A stretch of 64,000 nucleotides of DNA from Branchinecta lynchi (Eukaryota > Arthropoda > Branchiopoda > Anostraca > Branchinectidae), in NCBI GenBank assembly GCA_023053575.1, contig JAKZAP010000009.1, positions 18,271,869 through 18,335,868 of the forward strand. The letters are read 5' to 3'. Positions 1 through 10,520 of the stretch are shown one piece after another; within the stretch, counting starts at the first letter, position 1; every line of letters starts with the position of its first letter. A program made the position numbers and the translations under genes. Below the pieces are notes generated by a model that was not told the DNA's origin, did not search any database, and saw only the letters and a program-made list of their open reading frames with translations.

Positions 1-225
1 CGAAAATAAACTGGTTTTAACTCCTTGCTGTGTTTTGCTATTTTCGTTCGGTTTCAAATTCTCATCCATACTACCACAAATTGGACATGAGTAAGGACCG
101 GACGACCCTTTCAGATTTGTGGTAGCACCTCTATGATAATTTATTGAAAAATACAAATACGGCCATACAACAGACGCCTAAGACGCCAACAAACATTCAT
201 ACCACCAGAATAAAAACACGAACTA

Positions 226-280
226 TTGATTGAATGAATGAAATATTTTATTGCCTATTATTATTATTATTATTCATTTA
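226..280 (-). repeat. LINE-type 3' tail and (TTA)n run
   Basis: A short GAATGAATGA tract is followed by a TTA trinucleotide run at about 257-273. ATTC-type tails of this kind close several LINE 3' ends elsewhere in this window, for example near 38.68 kb. No coding remnant is recognisable next to it, so this is a weak call. The following AT-rich stretch to about 845 shows nothing I can identify. Confidence 0.3.
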
Positions 281-847
281 TATCCCTCAAAGAATATATA
301 ATGAGGAGTACTAAAATAAATTTAAAAAACACTGTCACAAATAACTTTCAAAACAACAAATAACAATTGACGTACTTTAAACAACACACTGTACTTGCTT
401 AACTATTAACTCTTATCGAAAAACTGAAACAGATTCTTCAGGGTCAGAATTAGCTTTAGCTACAAAATTATTAAATTTCTGCTGAATTGCCAGGGCAGGA
501 TCTTTTCAATAGCACAAAGGAGGGAAAAGGTGGTGTATGTGAAAAAACAGAAGATTAGAAATATAAAGACTACAAAAACAAAAACAACATTAACCTAGAT
601 ACAAAACCAAACAAATCTTATAAAAAAAAAATAAAGACGGTTGTACAACCTCCTTATTATGAAGGTTCACGACCAGATAATCGACAATTATTGTAGGGTC
701 TGCGACAGAGTACTTTGATTGAAATTGATTGAAAAACTATTGATACTATTGATACTAATACTATTGATTGAAAAAAAGAAAAGAAAAAAGAAATCAAGTA
801 CCGGTTGCGGGACCACCTGGGAAGTATCATCTCCTTTTCAGTACATT

Positions 848-1745
848 TAAAAACAAGACCAAAGGTTTCGATGGGATCCCAAAAATCTAATATTTAATCC
901 AGACAATTGTGAACGAACTACCATACTTGTCCAGAAAAAAAAAGATAAGTTCAGAAACGAATTCAGCGTATCTCCTTATCCGTATAAAGAACATCTAATC
1001 AACTTCAAGTAAAACTTTAACTTATAACAAAAATCCGGTTTCAACCGGATTCCGAACGAACTATATGTCCCGGTAAAAAAAAATGAATGTCATATACAGA
1101 TTCAGCGTGTCTTCTTACCCCTAAATCTGTCATCTAATCAACTTCAAATAAAACTTTTGCTTTTAACAAATTTTCCGGTTTGGCCTGATTGCGGGCGAAC
1201 AAGTTGTCCGGGTAGAAAATACTTTTCACATAAGGGTTCAGCAAGTCTTCTTACCCCTAATTCGAACATCTAATCAACTTCAAATAAAACTTTTACTTTT
1301 AACAAACTTTCCGGTCTTGGCCGAATTCCGAGCGAACTACTTGCTCGGCGAGAAAATGGTTTTCACCATCGTGTTCAGCATGTCTTCCTACCTTTAAATC
1401 GAACATCTAATCAACTTCAAATAAGACTTTTACTTTTAACAAACTTTCCGGTTTTGGCCGGATTCCAGGCGAAAAACTTGTCCGATGACAAAATGTGTAT
1501 TCACCATCATATTTAGCATGTTTGCTTACCCCATTATCAACTATCACATTATATGTTTAAAAATATCTCATTTGCCCCTTAATCTAAACCCCCTCCCCCA
1601 CCCCTAAATGTAAGGCTACAGAGCCCATCTGCGAACTCGACCTTACTCTTGACCCAAACAATCCTCACACCAAGTTTCATCAAAATATCTCATTCCCTTC
1701 GAGGGTTTAGTGCCCACAGACGGACAACTTTTGTGATGGACAACT
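848..1745 (-). mobile_element. pearl/HINE-like element with 137-bp minisatellite (copy 1)
   Basis: Read on the minus strand it starts near 1740 with a short CCGTCTGT stub, continues through GATATTTTGATGAAACTTGG, then four to five units of about 137 bp. The shared word CATCTAATCAACTTCAA recurs at 992, 1131, 1267 and 1404. It ends near 870 at GGGATCCCATCGAAA. The same order (microsatellite, unique part, minisatellite) recurs at 56.03-56.87 kb and at the right edge of the window. This architecture is known for pearl/HINE non-autonomous elements; membership is inferred because no Rep/helicase is present. The 5' end is truncated relative to the copy at 63.68 kb. Confidence 0.7.
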
Positions 1746-1977
1746 ATAACCAATGAAGGAAGCTCTTGGCACTGTCCTAGAAGGCGGTCAATGGTATCTT
1801 GCCCAGTGTAACAAAATGTGCAATTGTAATTCTCCTCAGCGACCTGTTTTTCTTGACAAAAACTTTATTTAGTCCGGAGTTGGAACCATACCCTAAGTGC
1901 CTGAGCCGAAAGTCCTAATATAGATTCAAAATATTCAAATCAAAATGTATTTTTGATTTGTCTATAATAAAATAATG

Positions 1978-2200
1978 TTTTCATGGCACTTGCCAATTGC
2001 CATATACCGACCACTTTTCCGTCGGTCGGTCTGTCGGTCAGTTCGGTGATCGCGAGTTAGAGTGCTTCCAGATGTGCTAGGACTATAAAACTCGGCAGGT
2101 AGATGGGACCCGACCAAACTAACTTGGAAATAATCAGTTTCCTCATCCGACCATCTGGGGGGTGCAGGGGGGATCCGGAATATTGAGTCATGCGTAACCT
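1978..2200 (-). mobile_element. 3' end of the 281-bp-minisatellite HINE-like family (solo)
   Basis: On the minus strand this ends in a terminal hairpin, ATGGCA paired with TGCCAT at 1983-2003, preceded by a CCGT/CTGT tetranucleotide run at about 2018-2041. Sequence from there to about 2195 is clearly alignable to 44.10-44.29 kb, where the full element lies, for example ATAAAACTCGGCAGG against ATAAAACTTGGCAGG. The minisatellite core is missing here, so this is a truncated or solo end. It lies 240 bp from the pearl-like copy at 0.85-1.75 kb. Confidence 0.6.
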
Positions 2201-2423
2201 TCAGATTCTGGTGAAATTTAATAATTGAACAGAAGATATATCTATGATGTTCTTTTTCAAAAAAGAAAATCCGTCTTTACCTAGCTATATTGTGCGTATA
2301 TCTTTGTCCTTGAATATTTAGCAACTATAGCGGCAAACAATTTCCAGAAAATAAATAAAAAGAATACCAGAAATGACGAATTGTCAATCAGGTGTTTGCA
2401 ACGTCTAATATCGTCCAGTGTCC

Positions 2424-2820
2424 GTCGAGTAGTACCAAGAACAAATAATCAGACAGAACCTCTGTCTTTGGTACCATACAGTACCTATGGACACCCAGAG
2501 AAAATTGAGTGGACATAGAGGTATTTACTGTAGCATTTTACCCGTCTACTCTACTCGGTCTTCGCCGTTGATCATCGCAGAGAAAGAAAATGCAGGAGAC
2601 GTACTCCGCGTGCTGACCCGCTTTGTCTTCTTATCCTCAAGGTGGTTTCCCAGCGAGAGGTAGGGAAACGTGATATGGCGCAAAGCTACTAACCTCCGCT
2701 CGTTCACAGTACAGTGGAAAAGGTACTGGGAAATACTAGACTCCGCACACAGAGATAGGGAGGCGGAGGTTCTATCTGATTATTTGTTCTTAGTAGTACT
2801 AAGTTTCCTGTCGAGTAGTA
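2424..2820. mobile_element. TIR element with candidate 10-bp target duplication (MULE-like)
   Basis: About 30 bp near the left end (AAGAACAAATAATCAGA at about 2437) recurs inverted near the right end (TCTGATTATTTGTTCTT at about 2775). The word TCGAGTAGTA stands at 2425-2434 and again at 2811-2820 and could be a 10-bp target duplication, although part of it may belong to the TIR. Its body matches the insertion at 11.28-11.64 kb (shared GCTGACCCGCT and the CGGAGGTTCT region). MULE assignment rests only on the 9-11 bp duplication length. Confidence 0.5.
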
Positions 2821-2899
2821 ATAAAGCAATAAAGACCGTATTGAATTTGAATCAGAAAGTTCGGTGAGTCTTCAATCTTCGATCGTAGCCCGGTTCGGA

Positions 2900-3745
2900 C
2901 GGAAGATTAAAAACAGAGCCTAACGGATGTAGTGTTGCACTTCGGTTGCAGGAACCCTTATGATTGTGTGAAATTTTTATCTTCTATACAAACTTATGAA
3001 GTGTAATTCAGTGTTTTTTGTTGGCTGTTCATCGTTTTATTGTTATTAATTTTCTAACCTTTCATAATTTACAAGTACAAACAAAATGGAGTTCGGCTTG
3101 TCGAACTTTGTTTTACCCTGGCTCCACCCCTCCCTTCTTTACTGATTTCGTACAATATCGTAACGTTTTAAATATAAATAGATCGTGGATTTGGCAAGAA
3201 CACATACTTAATTCATATCTGAGTTACGTTCCAGCAAAAACGGTTCGATACTGCTTATAATTTCTTGATCCAGTGGTTTGAAGTAGCCTGTCTATGATGG
3301 AGTAAGTTCAAATGTTGAGCCGATCGTTCTGGCTAGTTTTCCTGCTTGGTTTATACTTCGGATAGAATCGGGCGAAACTTTCGACGACCTTTCAACTTCG
3401 TTTTCCAACAAAGTCCGACAGTTGGGCTGGATTCGCCGGAATCCGGCGAGAACTAGACATTTATTGTTTCTAAAGAATTTTATTTCCAGCTTTCCCTTTC
3501 GGTACAAAATACGGCTGAATCCGTCAGATCGGCTTTGTTTACCACATGGGAAGCTACGATTAGAATATCCTATGAGTTTTCGACGAGAATTTATGGCTAG
3601 ACTGGAAATTCAAGACAGAAAGAATTATTTAATTTATCTGATTACACGGTTCATTTGGGATAAAGAACATACTTACGGGATCTTGTGAGGACCGGAGATC
3701 CGCAATACCCGATTTTCTGGATGAAGGGATTCAATTAATATTTCC
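2900..3745. other. Intergenic, no recognisable gene
   Basis: Unique-looking AT-rich DNA. Two opposing short open frames (3292-3507 minus, 3422-3688 plus) overlap heavily, share no motif I know, and have no splice or repeat support, so neither is called. Confidence 0.4.
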
Positions 3746-3748
3746 AAT

Positions 3749-3790
3749 TTGGGATCCCATCGAAATCTTTGGTCTTGTTTTAGCCTGAAA
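3749..3790 (+). repeat. Terminal fragment of the pearl-like family
   Basis: GGGATCCCATCGAAA plus TTTGGTCTTGTTTT repeats the terminus seen inverted at 848-880. Only the end is present; no minisatellite units adjoin it. Confidence 0.5.
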
Positions 3791-4359
3791 GGACCTTAAG
3801 GAGGATTACCATGAAATGTGAGACTCGTGAAATTGAGAATGATAACCTTCCTATAATGCCAAATTGGTCAATGGCTTTAAGTGCACAAATTAAATTATTT
3901 TTTAACAACAACTAAAATTTTTCTTTTGAATCTTGAGATTTTGCTTATTTATTTCTTCGTTAAATACAGAAGCGGAAGCCTCTCTTTGTGACGTTATTAT
4001 GTTAATGAACTGTATCAATCTGAGATGAAAAAAAGTCAAATCGATTCTAGAACTCTTGACGAATTACCAACTCCAGATCCGGAGCTTCTCCAAAGCTCCT
4101 ATGACAATTAAATATAGGAGAGTTCGCCCCTAGGGGAATCCCTGCTTATTAGACCTATACATGACCTGATCAAACTTTCTCTAGGAACTTATCGGTGAAT
4201 AATTCAAGTAGTCTGGATTGGCTTGGGGCAGTTGGTGGAAAACAACAATATGTTTGGAGGCAGAGGTAGAGAATCGATTTTAATTATTGGCTGGAGGCAG
4301 TTTTCATTTTGGCAGCTCCAGGTTGCGCTGGATTGAGGAGATTGTTTCAAGAAGGGCTG

Positions 4360-4730
4360 TTAAAGTACCACTCACACTATTTACTCTTCAACTTACAGTA
4401 TTTTAAAATATTTGAATACTTTGAAACTAGGCAGTGCTTTCAACAAAGAACCCACGGTTGTGGCTGTTTAAGCCTTTTCCGAGACCCGCTGACTTATAGC
4501 GAAGACAGGGAAACAATTTACATAACCGGTTTCCCTGATGGAAAACTTCTCGCAGACAACAGCATTATTCAAATCGAAGGTAGCAAAACATGACAAGAGA
4601 GAAAATCAGCGTGGTTTTGTTAGAGGGGTTAGAATGTGTCGTACGAAATTGGAGTCTCTGGGTTTAGAAATATATGGAGTGATTATGGAAGTAGATTGCG
4701 TTAGTGTTATAGGTAAGACAGGTCCTTTAA
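4360..4730 (+). mobile_element. 371-bp TIR repeat TTAAAGGACC family (copy 1)
   Basis: The ends are inverted copies of about TTAAAGGACC. The body is shared with copies at 28.05-28.42 kb (+), 30.72-31.10 kb (-) and 31.95-32.21 kb (-). Diagnostic shared words are GCTTTCAACAAA, AAGCCTTTTCCGAGACCC and TTAGAGGGGTTAGAATGT. Short open frames inside (4309-4593, 4538-4753) are not conserved between copies, so the element is non-autonomous. Confidence 0.65.
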
Positions 4731-4756
4731 GGGTTCTAGCGAGATGTGACTAATCT

Positions 4757-5240
4757 ATATGACTAAGTCCGAAACACACGAGTGGACCCCGGGAAGAAGA
4801 AGGAACTTCACTCAAACGAACTCTTCAAACTGATTCAGACCCTCTGTAAACCAATCATTAACGTTTGTTGTCACGACCAGAGGCGTCACGACTGGTGGGA
4901 GGGGGGGGGGGATGCCCCCTTTCCCCAAAGCCGTCGGCCAGTTCGCGATTTTTTGTCAAAACTGATTTTTTTTTCATGAAAACAGTCGGTTTTTCTGAAA
5001 GTTGGTCGATTTTTCGTAAAAATAGTTGGTTTTTCTGAAAATCGGTGGATTTTTTGGAAAATCGGTCGATTTTTTCAAAACTTTCTGCAGAAAAAGTCGG
5101 TAAAAATTACCAGCCAGTCGGTAAATGCCTCGTCCCCCCCCCCCCAAACATTTTGGCTAGTAACGCCTCTGGTCGCGACTTTCGTGAATCTTCGCTGGGC
5201 ACCCGGCGATTATACATCGGCGCGCAGAGCTGGTCGTCAA
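4757..5240. repeat. ACTAAGTCCGAAACACG family, interrupted
   Basis: Starts TATATGACTAAGTCCGAAAC and continues after the insertion at 4878-5171 with CTTCGCTGGGCA. Other members are at 10.52-10.69, 15.47-15.53 (inverted), 15.99-16.16 and 44.56-44.75 kb (inverted). The uninterrupted member at 16.1 kb (TGTTTGTTGTCG followed by TAACTTTTCT) shows what the target looked like before the insertion. Confidence 0.5.
4878..5171. mobile_element. hAT-like MITE CAGAGGCGTCAC, 294 bp, with 8-bp TSD
   Basis: The ends are CAGAGGCGT and ACGCCTCTG. Flanking 8-mers are GTCACGAC (4870-4877) and GTCGCGAC (5172-5179), an 8-bp target duplication with one mismatch. The interior has a G-run, repeated TCGATTTTT/TCGGTTTTT blocks and a terminal C-run. 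8-bp duplications and CAG-starting TIRs are hAT features; there is no transposase. A second copy lies at 17.11-17.38 kb and a truncated inverted one at 32.43-32.62 kb. Confidence 0.75.
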
Positions 5241-5271
5241 GTGTATAACTGTTGAGAAGTAGGATATATTT

Positions 5272-5946
5272 AAAGCACAATGGACACTTCTAATGCTTTA
5301 TTTTGTATTAAATGCTTCACAAATAAACATTTCCGACTTCCTTTAGAAGGCACTACGAAAATCGGCCGTTTTCTTGTTATCCCTTGTCTTTACCTCTCCG
5401 GCATTTTGGCGATCCAAAGCTTGGGAGCTGGAATATCGTGGCAGGAAATTCAAAAGCTCCCAGCAATGCTTGATAGAAAAGGATATATTTGAGATGTAAC
5501 CAATAAGTCAAGCCGCAGATGCAGTCTACCTGGTTGTTCTAGTGTTTCCTCAGAAGTTCCATGTTTCAAGTGCCTATTAAAAGTTTTTCTTTGCAAAATA
5601 GTGTTGTGAAGCTTGATTAACTTGCTTTATAAAATGTACCAGAATATGCAATAATTTTATAAAAAATAACATAGCTACAAAAATCATTAAAAACAAATAG
5701 CCTATTCAAATCTGAATTAGACAATCTGATTTATGGATACATTCAAGATCTACTAAGTGTTATAAGAAACATCACTTTTATCTTTGTCCAGGCTAGTAAA
5801 CTGAGCATGTACTGGCCCAAAAAATTACGCTTTGAAATATTACAGAGAGGAAACTGTTGAAAAAGCTGCTAAGCTAGGGGGTAAGCATTGTTCCTAGGTT
5901 GTTACAGAGTGGGATTGGGATAGTTTGATGTGCCCATGGAACTTTA
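5272..5946 (+). mobile_element. 675-bp TIR DNA element with 70-aa frame (copy A)
   Basis: Ends AAAGCACAATGGACAC and GTGCCCATGGAACTTTA are imperfect inverted repeats. Copies: 14.07-14.70 kb (interrupted), 20.79-21.47 kb and 54.59-55.26 kb. A 70-codon frame at 5280-5492 begins inside the TIR. The equivalent frame in the 54.6-kb copy is intact and the same length, with about 9 amino-acid differences against about 6 synonymous ones. That ratio gives no evidence of purifying selection, so I treat the frame as incidental. The peptide matches nothing I know. Confidence 0.65.
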
Positions 5947-5949
5947 AGT

Positions 5950-6700
5950 TTTACCCAAAAAATAAGGCAAAACCGCTAAAAAAAAGAAATTCTCATATTT
6001 GACTATGCGGTGAACGGATTCGTCAGCTAACCTTTTCTTTTTTGTCCGACCCGCGCCCCCCCCCCCCCCCCCCGAAATAAATTCCTGGATACGGGCCTGT
6101 ATCAAACCCTGACTTAACGTTTCTAATTGGCTTCGTTTCTTGGCAGCCCGAATCCAATCGTGAGGATCACTTAGTCATGAACACCACTTGATGACACGGG
6201 AAAGAGCTAGTTCATTTTCATCAGGGACGAAAAACTGAATACAAACTGAGAAGTGTCACTCGACTTTTCTGCAAATTGCAAAGAGTATGGAATAAATCAA
6301 GTTGATCAAAATGCAGAAAAAATCTTCCCTGTCAACAACCCCCAATCAAGCAGCAAAAATAGCAGCCGTGTCAAAAATTGAATCACAGGACTAGTTTTTC
6401 CCTACAGCGTTTTTTTCTATAAGTAATGTCCCTCTTTCGGTAGAAGCTTCAGTCATTTATTGGTGATTTATTCATTCCCTGGTGTTGTCCCCAGAGCAAA
6501 ATAACACTAGGGAGTAACGCCAAGACTTGACAAAACTGACACACACTCGAATAGCATGGACACTAGCACCACTAGCGATAAAGAACGTCCCTACTGAAAC
6601 TCAATCAGTCATTCAGCAGTGCCGATAAGTTCATATTCTGAACAGAGCTGAAAAATGATACAACCTCCGTTTTTACTTTGGTGTGTGCAGACCGCACCTT
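5950..6700. other. Intergenic with truncated CCTGGATACGGGCCT element end
   Basis: At about 6040-6104 a C-run followed by AATTCCTGGATACGGGCCTG is the right end of the element seen complete at 14.91-15.10 and 18.20-18.37 kb. The rest of the stretch to 6700 shows no recognisable gene or repeat. Confidence 0.45.
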
Positions 6701-6715
6701 TGCTTTACTAGAAAA

Positions 6716-7102
6716 TTAGTGTTGGGCGATATTCGATATCGATAACGATATATCGATATATCGGACCAAATATCGATATCGAATATCGAAACTTAAATAT
6801 CGATATCGAAAACGATATTTGTTCATTAAAATTATTGTAAGCGATCCGCCATAAGTTACATTTATACATCCAAAACTGGAGCAATATGTTGTTCGTAATT
6901 CCGTTTTCATTTATTCGAAATTTGAGTTGATACAATATACTTTTTTGCGATGATTTTGCTCTTAAATTCTGGTAAAACGAGACGTGTAGTATAGCGAAGC
7001 ATGGTCCCAAAATATCGATATCGATATATCGATTATCGAATATCGAAAGTGAAAATATCGATATATCGATATATCGAAAATTCCGAATATCGCCCAACAC
7101 TA
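6716..7102. mobile_element. hAT-like MITE TTAGTGTTGGGCGATAT, 387 bp
   Basis: TIRs AGTGTTGGGCGATATT and its complement at 7087-7102 are bounded by CTAGAAAA (6708-6715) and CTAGAAAT (7103-7110), an 8-bp target duplication with one mismatch. Subterminal regions at both ends are dense in TATCGATA/ATATCGAT palindromes, at least twelve in total. A TIR of the type AGTGTTGGGCGATA with 8-bp TSD is typical of hAT MITEs. The long minus-strand open frame across it (6708-7148) comes from the ATATCGAT repeats and is not a gene. Confidence 0.8.
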
Positions 7103-7110
7103 CTAGAAAT

Positions 7111-7965
7111 TCTGAACCCAAAAGTTTGTCTGGCTTCAAATGCCGCAAGCGTAGTGGGCGGCGCTATGAGTGTGGCCCGTTTGCAAAGCATGGAAAGCAT
7201 AGGTATTGGCGCTACTACCTAGTGTTATTTTGCTCGGCTTGTGATAGCCTGACAAAGAGCCGAAAATCGAAATATCGCTGCCAAAGCATCGTAGTTGACG
7301 TATCCGTTTTATGCAATGTTGGAACGTAAGAAGGAAGAGGGGATCCTAGCATGTTTGCACATTTCTCCTTACTTCATGAAAGACTACACAATTTCCAGCT
7401 TTAGCCATTCTTTTTAACTAAAAATCGGGATTTCTTACTAAGTCCAAACGAAACTTACTAGATCCTCCAAATTTACTAGATTATCCTTTTCTTCTCCTAG
7501 ATCTAGTACAATTTTACTGCCGGTGGCAACGCTGGTATCTCATTCCACGGTCTAAATTCATGTTTGTAGTCGGACATTTTTACAGTGTTTTTACATTCAT
7601 GGTTTGTACTTACATAGTTTTAGCACACCCGGCTTTGTAACACCTTGCGCATCTCTTCTGAGCCAAAATAACTTTAGTCCAGCCATTTATTTTTATTCCT
7701 TCTGATTTGGTATCTTCTAAACTCATATCGACAGTACGTACCCCATTGGCAGCATATGCCATCACCCTCGGGTCATAACCTTGGTCCGTTGTACTTTACG
7801 ATCCTCGTTTGTATGCAGGAAAGGAATTGATAACATTTTTAAAACTTTTCCTCTGATTTTTATGACAATTCGCGTAAGTGCAGTATAAAAATTTATGACG
7901 TATCTTTTATGGCTGCAGGCTAATTATGTGCTAGTACATAAGCGAGGGGTAGGAAACACGTCGTG
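7111..7965. other. Intergenic with degenerate GACGTATCC repeat
   Basis: At about 7248-7322, AGCCTGACAAAGAGCCGAAA through TTGACGTATCCG resembles the repeat unit described at 14.23-14.48 kb but is degenerate. Nothing else recognisable up to 7965. Confidence 0.4.
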
Positions 7966-8510
7966 GAGGCTAGGATAGGATAGGATACTTATTTTATTAA
8001 TAAACACAGTTTAACTCTTCTATATTTACATCTACTGCACTAATGGAAAAACCTACGTTTTTGCTGGCGTGCAGTAGTAAAGGTTAACCATTTTCTAAAC
8101 ACACCAACAAACAACATAATAAATAACTAATAAAAAAAGAAAAAAAGAAGAAAAGAACAGACCCCCCCCCCCAAAAAAAAAAAAAACAGACCAAACTCCG
8201 TCACATTATCACCTCCAAAATAAACATGTACCTCCCAACAACCCTACTCCCTTCCTACCACACATCCTCCAATTCCTCCCTACCACCCCCAACCAACCGT
8301 TCCTCCCAACCAGCCATACCACCCTACCTACCTTCCACCCCCTACCCCTAACAAATAAATACATTTCTCAACCATCTTTTATTAAATATTCTTTTAATTT
8401 TCTCTTAAACTCTAAAAGATGCTCAGCCGCCCTGATGCTCACTGGTAAAGAATTCCAGACTGCAGTTCCAAGAAACTGCAATTGAAATCCTAGTAAATAG
8501 GATACCTTAA
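7966..8510 (-). pseudogene. CR1/Jockey-type LINE 3' end, 5'-truncated
   Basis: On the minus strand, codons ending at 8368 give WNSLPVSIRAAEHLLEF then KRKLKEYLIKDG and stop. This LWNSLP..IR..E....FK..LK.YL pattern closes CR1/Jockey-clade reverse transcriptases. A C-poor 3' UTR follows, containing a poly-T/A tract, and the copy ends in a (TATCC)n tail at about 7967-7993. Only the last roughly 45 residues survive; 5' truncation is usual for LINEs. The MITE at 8513-8885 abuts the truncation point. Confidence 0.75.
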
Positions 8511-8512
8511 AG

Positions 8513-8885
8513 CCAGGCTTCACCTTCCGGATTTTTCTTCTGGATTCCAGACAGCCGTTTTCGTCGAGACGGATCTGGAAGGTGAAGCCAGGCCAAAACC
8601 ATCTAGAAGTCCGGGGTATTGGACACCCCAGATTCCGGACGTCTGGAAGGTGCCATAGACGCAACCCGTTCGAGAGACACTACAAATATGCAAATGGAGG
8701 AAGAAAATGGAAAGTGATTGACAGTTCTGACTGGGATGCAAGAGATCTCTGAAATCTAAAGGGGACATCTAGGAAATTTTGAAGAACAGCAAATTTAGCT
8801 GTCATCATTATCATGAAAATCTGGAAGGGTTTGCTTGACTATGTGGAAGCCCCGGACGTCTGGTAATCTGGAAGGTGAAGCCTGG
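8513..8885. mobile_element. MITE CCAGGCTTCACCTTCC, 373 bp
   Basis: Left end CCAGGCTTCACCTTCCGGAT and right end TCTGGAAGGTGAAGCCTGG are near-perfect inverted repeats. A further inward copy of the right-end word lies at about 8575-8592. A diverged fragment of the same family is at about 35.41-35.53 kb (CCTGGGTTCACCTTCCGCAT). No coding capacity. The immediate flanks do not give a clear target duplication. Confidence 0.7.
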
Positions 8886-9269
8886 ATTTTTTGAGCCTGC
8901 GGGAAAATTAAAAAATTATGGAATGAACTATTTTCCTTAGAGTGCTTAAGGGGATATTTCGATATGGAAGCCTCTTCTGTTGCATTGTATTAGGAAAAGT
9001 GGGTCAGTCAATCCTGGTAGCACGAATCTCAAGAAGAAAAGAAATGCAAAAAAACAAAGGCTATTAAGATGTGAAGAATCAGATGGTCGACATCAGTTGT
9101 GAAGCAGCATGCTTCAATTCTTCTGTTTTTTTTCTCCTTCCTCTATTCACAGGCATGTAAGTCGGAGTCCATTTTACAGAACCATCTATTTTATATGGTG
9201 TCTGGCGAAATGATGCATTTTGCATGCTGATCGCATACTAAAATTCTCACTATTCCATTCCATTTATTG
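8886..9269. other. Intergenic, nothing recognised
   Basis: AT-rich sequence with short homopolymers; no open frame, TIR or repeat shared with the rest of the window was noticed. Confidence 0.4.
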
Positions 9270-9673
9270 GTTGCGTTTTTGATCCGAATTCTCCGTTCCG
9301 AATTCTCGCTTCTGAATTCTCGATTCTCGGACAAATGACCGTTTTTGCTCCTCTGACTTCTCCATTCTCGATTTTGACAAAAACACTAATTTTGCAGCTC
9401 GTCCGCAACCCGGTATACGTGTATATGCATACTGAACACCCGGACTCTGTTGACCAATCAGGGAGGAGAACGGAGAGAGCAGAATCGACAATTCACCATC
9501 CGAGCGAATTCTCGATTCTGCAGAATCACGAGGGTTTCCCCGTTCTCGATTCTGACAAAAACGCAAGAAAAGAAGAATTCACTTCATCTGAATAGTCCAA
9601 AAACCCGAAATAGGAGAGCTTGGAGGAGAATCGCGAGGAGAATCGCGAGGAGAATTCGGATCAAAAACGCAAC
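9270..9673. mobile_element. 404-bp element with perfect 25-bp TIRs
   Basis: The first 25 bases (starting GTTGCGTTTTTGATCCG) recur exactly inverted at 9649-9673. The interior is built of CGAATTCTCG/CGATTCTCG words in both orientations plus a short GAGGAGAATCGC tandem next to the right end. The overlapping open frames here on both strands (9264-9827) follow from this repetitive composition and are not called. Perfect TIR identity suggests a fairly young insertion, or gene conversion between the arms. Confidence 0.75.
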
Positions 9674-10437
9674 TATTATTATTTTCATTTCATCCATTCA
9701 AGTTCATTTACAGCTTCAAGCTTCACTGTTTTTCTCGCAAAATTGGACTTTTTCCCGTCGATATTTTAGTTTTGATCCGGCGCAAACCCTAAAGTCCCAG
9801 CTGTCAATCCACAGAAATTATTTTTAGCTTTGACTTTTTAGCAAAATTTAACCGTTCCCCTTTGAATTTTTTTTTTGTTATCTAGCTTAAACTCGTATTA
9901 GAAGTACAGTAATAGATAGTGATAGTATCAGGAACTAACTTTTGTGCCTAAAGTCACTCGCGACAGAAATGTCGGTATAGTTTTGTCGGCGCTTCCTGCC
10001 CAATGAAAGCTTATTTTGGGTAAAACTGTGTCGACGGATTTCCTCGGAATTCTTTCTATTGGTTTGACTAGAAAGTTGAAACAGTTATTCCTAGCATGAT
10101 ATTAATTATGTTTAATACACCAACAAATTGGATTTCGAATCAGAATACGGTAACTAGAAAAGGATTTTTGTAAGAAAACGTGCCGACAAAAATTGTTCTG
10201 TATGCCTTTGTCCCAACAGAAGCTATTTCGGTTGTAATTGTGCCGACGGATTACCTAGTAAATATTTCTACTGGCTGGATTAGGTCTGATTTCCGTACAA
10301 ACATCTGCCGAGAAATAATGTTGGTATACTTTTGTCTGCTTTTTTGGGGCCAAATTTTGCCGACAAATTTCCTTCCCAGTCCATGTTGAGGTGGAGGGTT
10401 CCGTCCCCCTGCCGCACCTCCTAGTTACGTCCCTGTT
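9674..10437. repeat. Diverged element with GTCGGC/GCCGAC minisatellite and CAGGGACG right end
   Basis: From about 9960 the words TTTGTCGGCG, GTGTCGACGGATTTCCT, GTGCCGACGGATTACCT and TTGCCGACAAATTTCCT recur every 100-200 bp. The stretch closes with CACCTCCTAGTTACGTCCCTG (10417-10437), a CAG-starting hAT-like terminus in reverse. The left terminus was not found. The first 270 bp (9674-9950) show nothing recognisable. Confidence 0.4.
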
Positions 10438-10520
10438 GACCGAATCCGATGAAAGGTGAAAATCCTATCGAGCCGAGTATCAACATCTCACCCTGACCCT
10501 ACCTCTCTGCTTTATACTCT

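Noticed and set aside
6708..7148. 146-codon minus-strand open frame
   Set aside because: It spans the ATATCGAT-rich hAT-like MITE; isoleucine/tyrosine/serine-rich translation is produced by the repeat on both strands.
9264..9827. Overlapping frames of 86-125 codons on both strands
   Set aside because: Produced by the CGAATTCTCG-rich interior of the perfect-TIR element.
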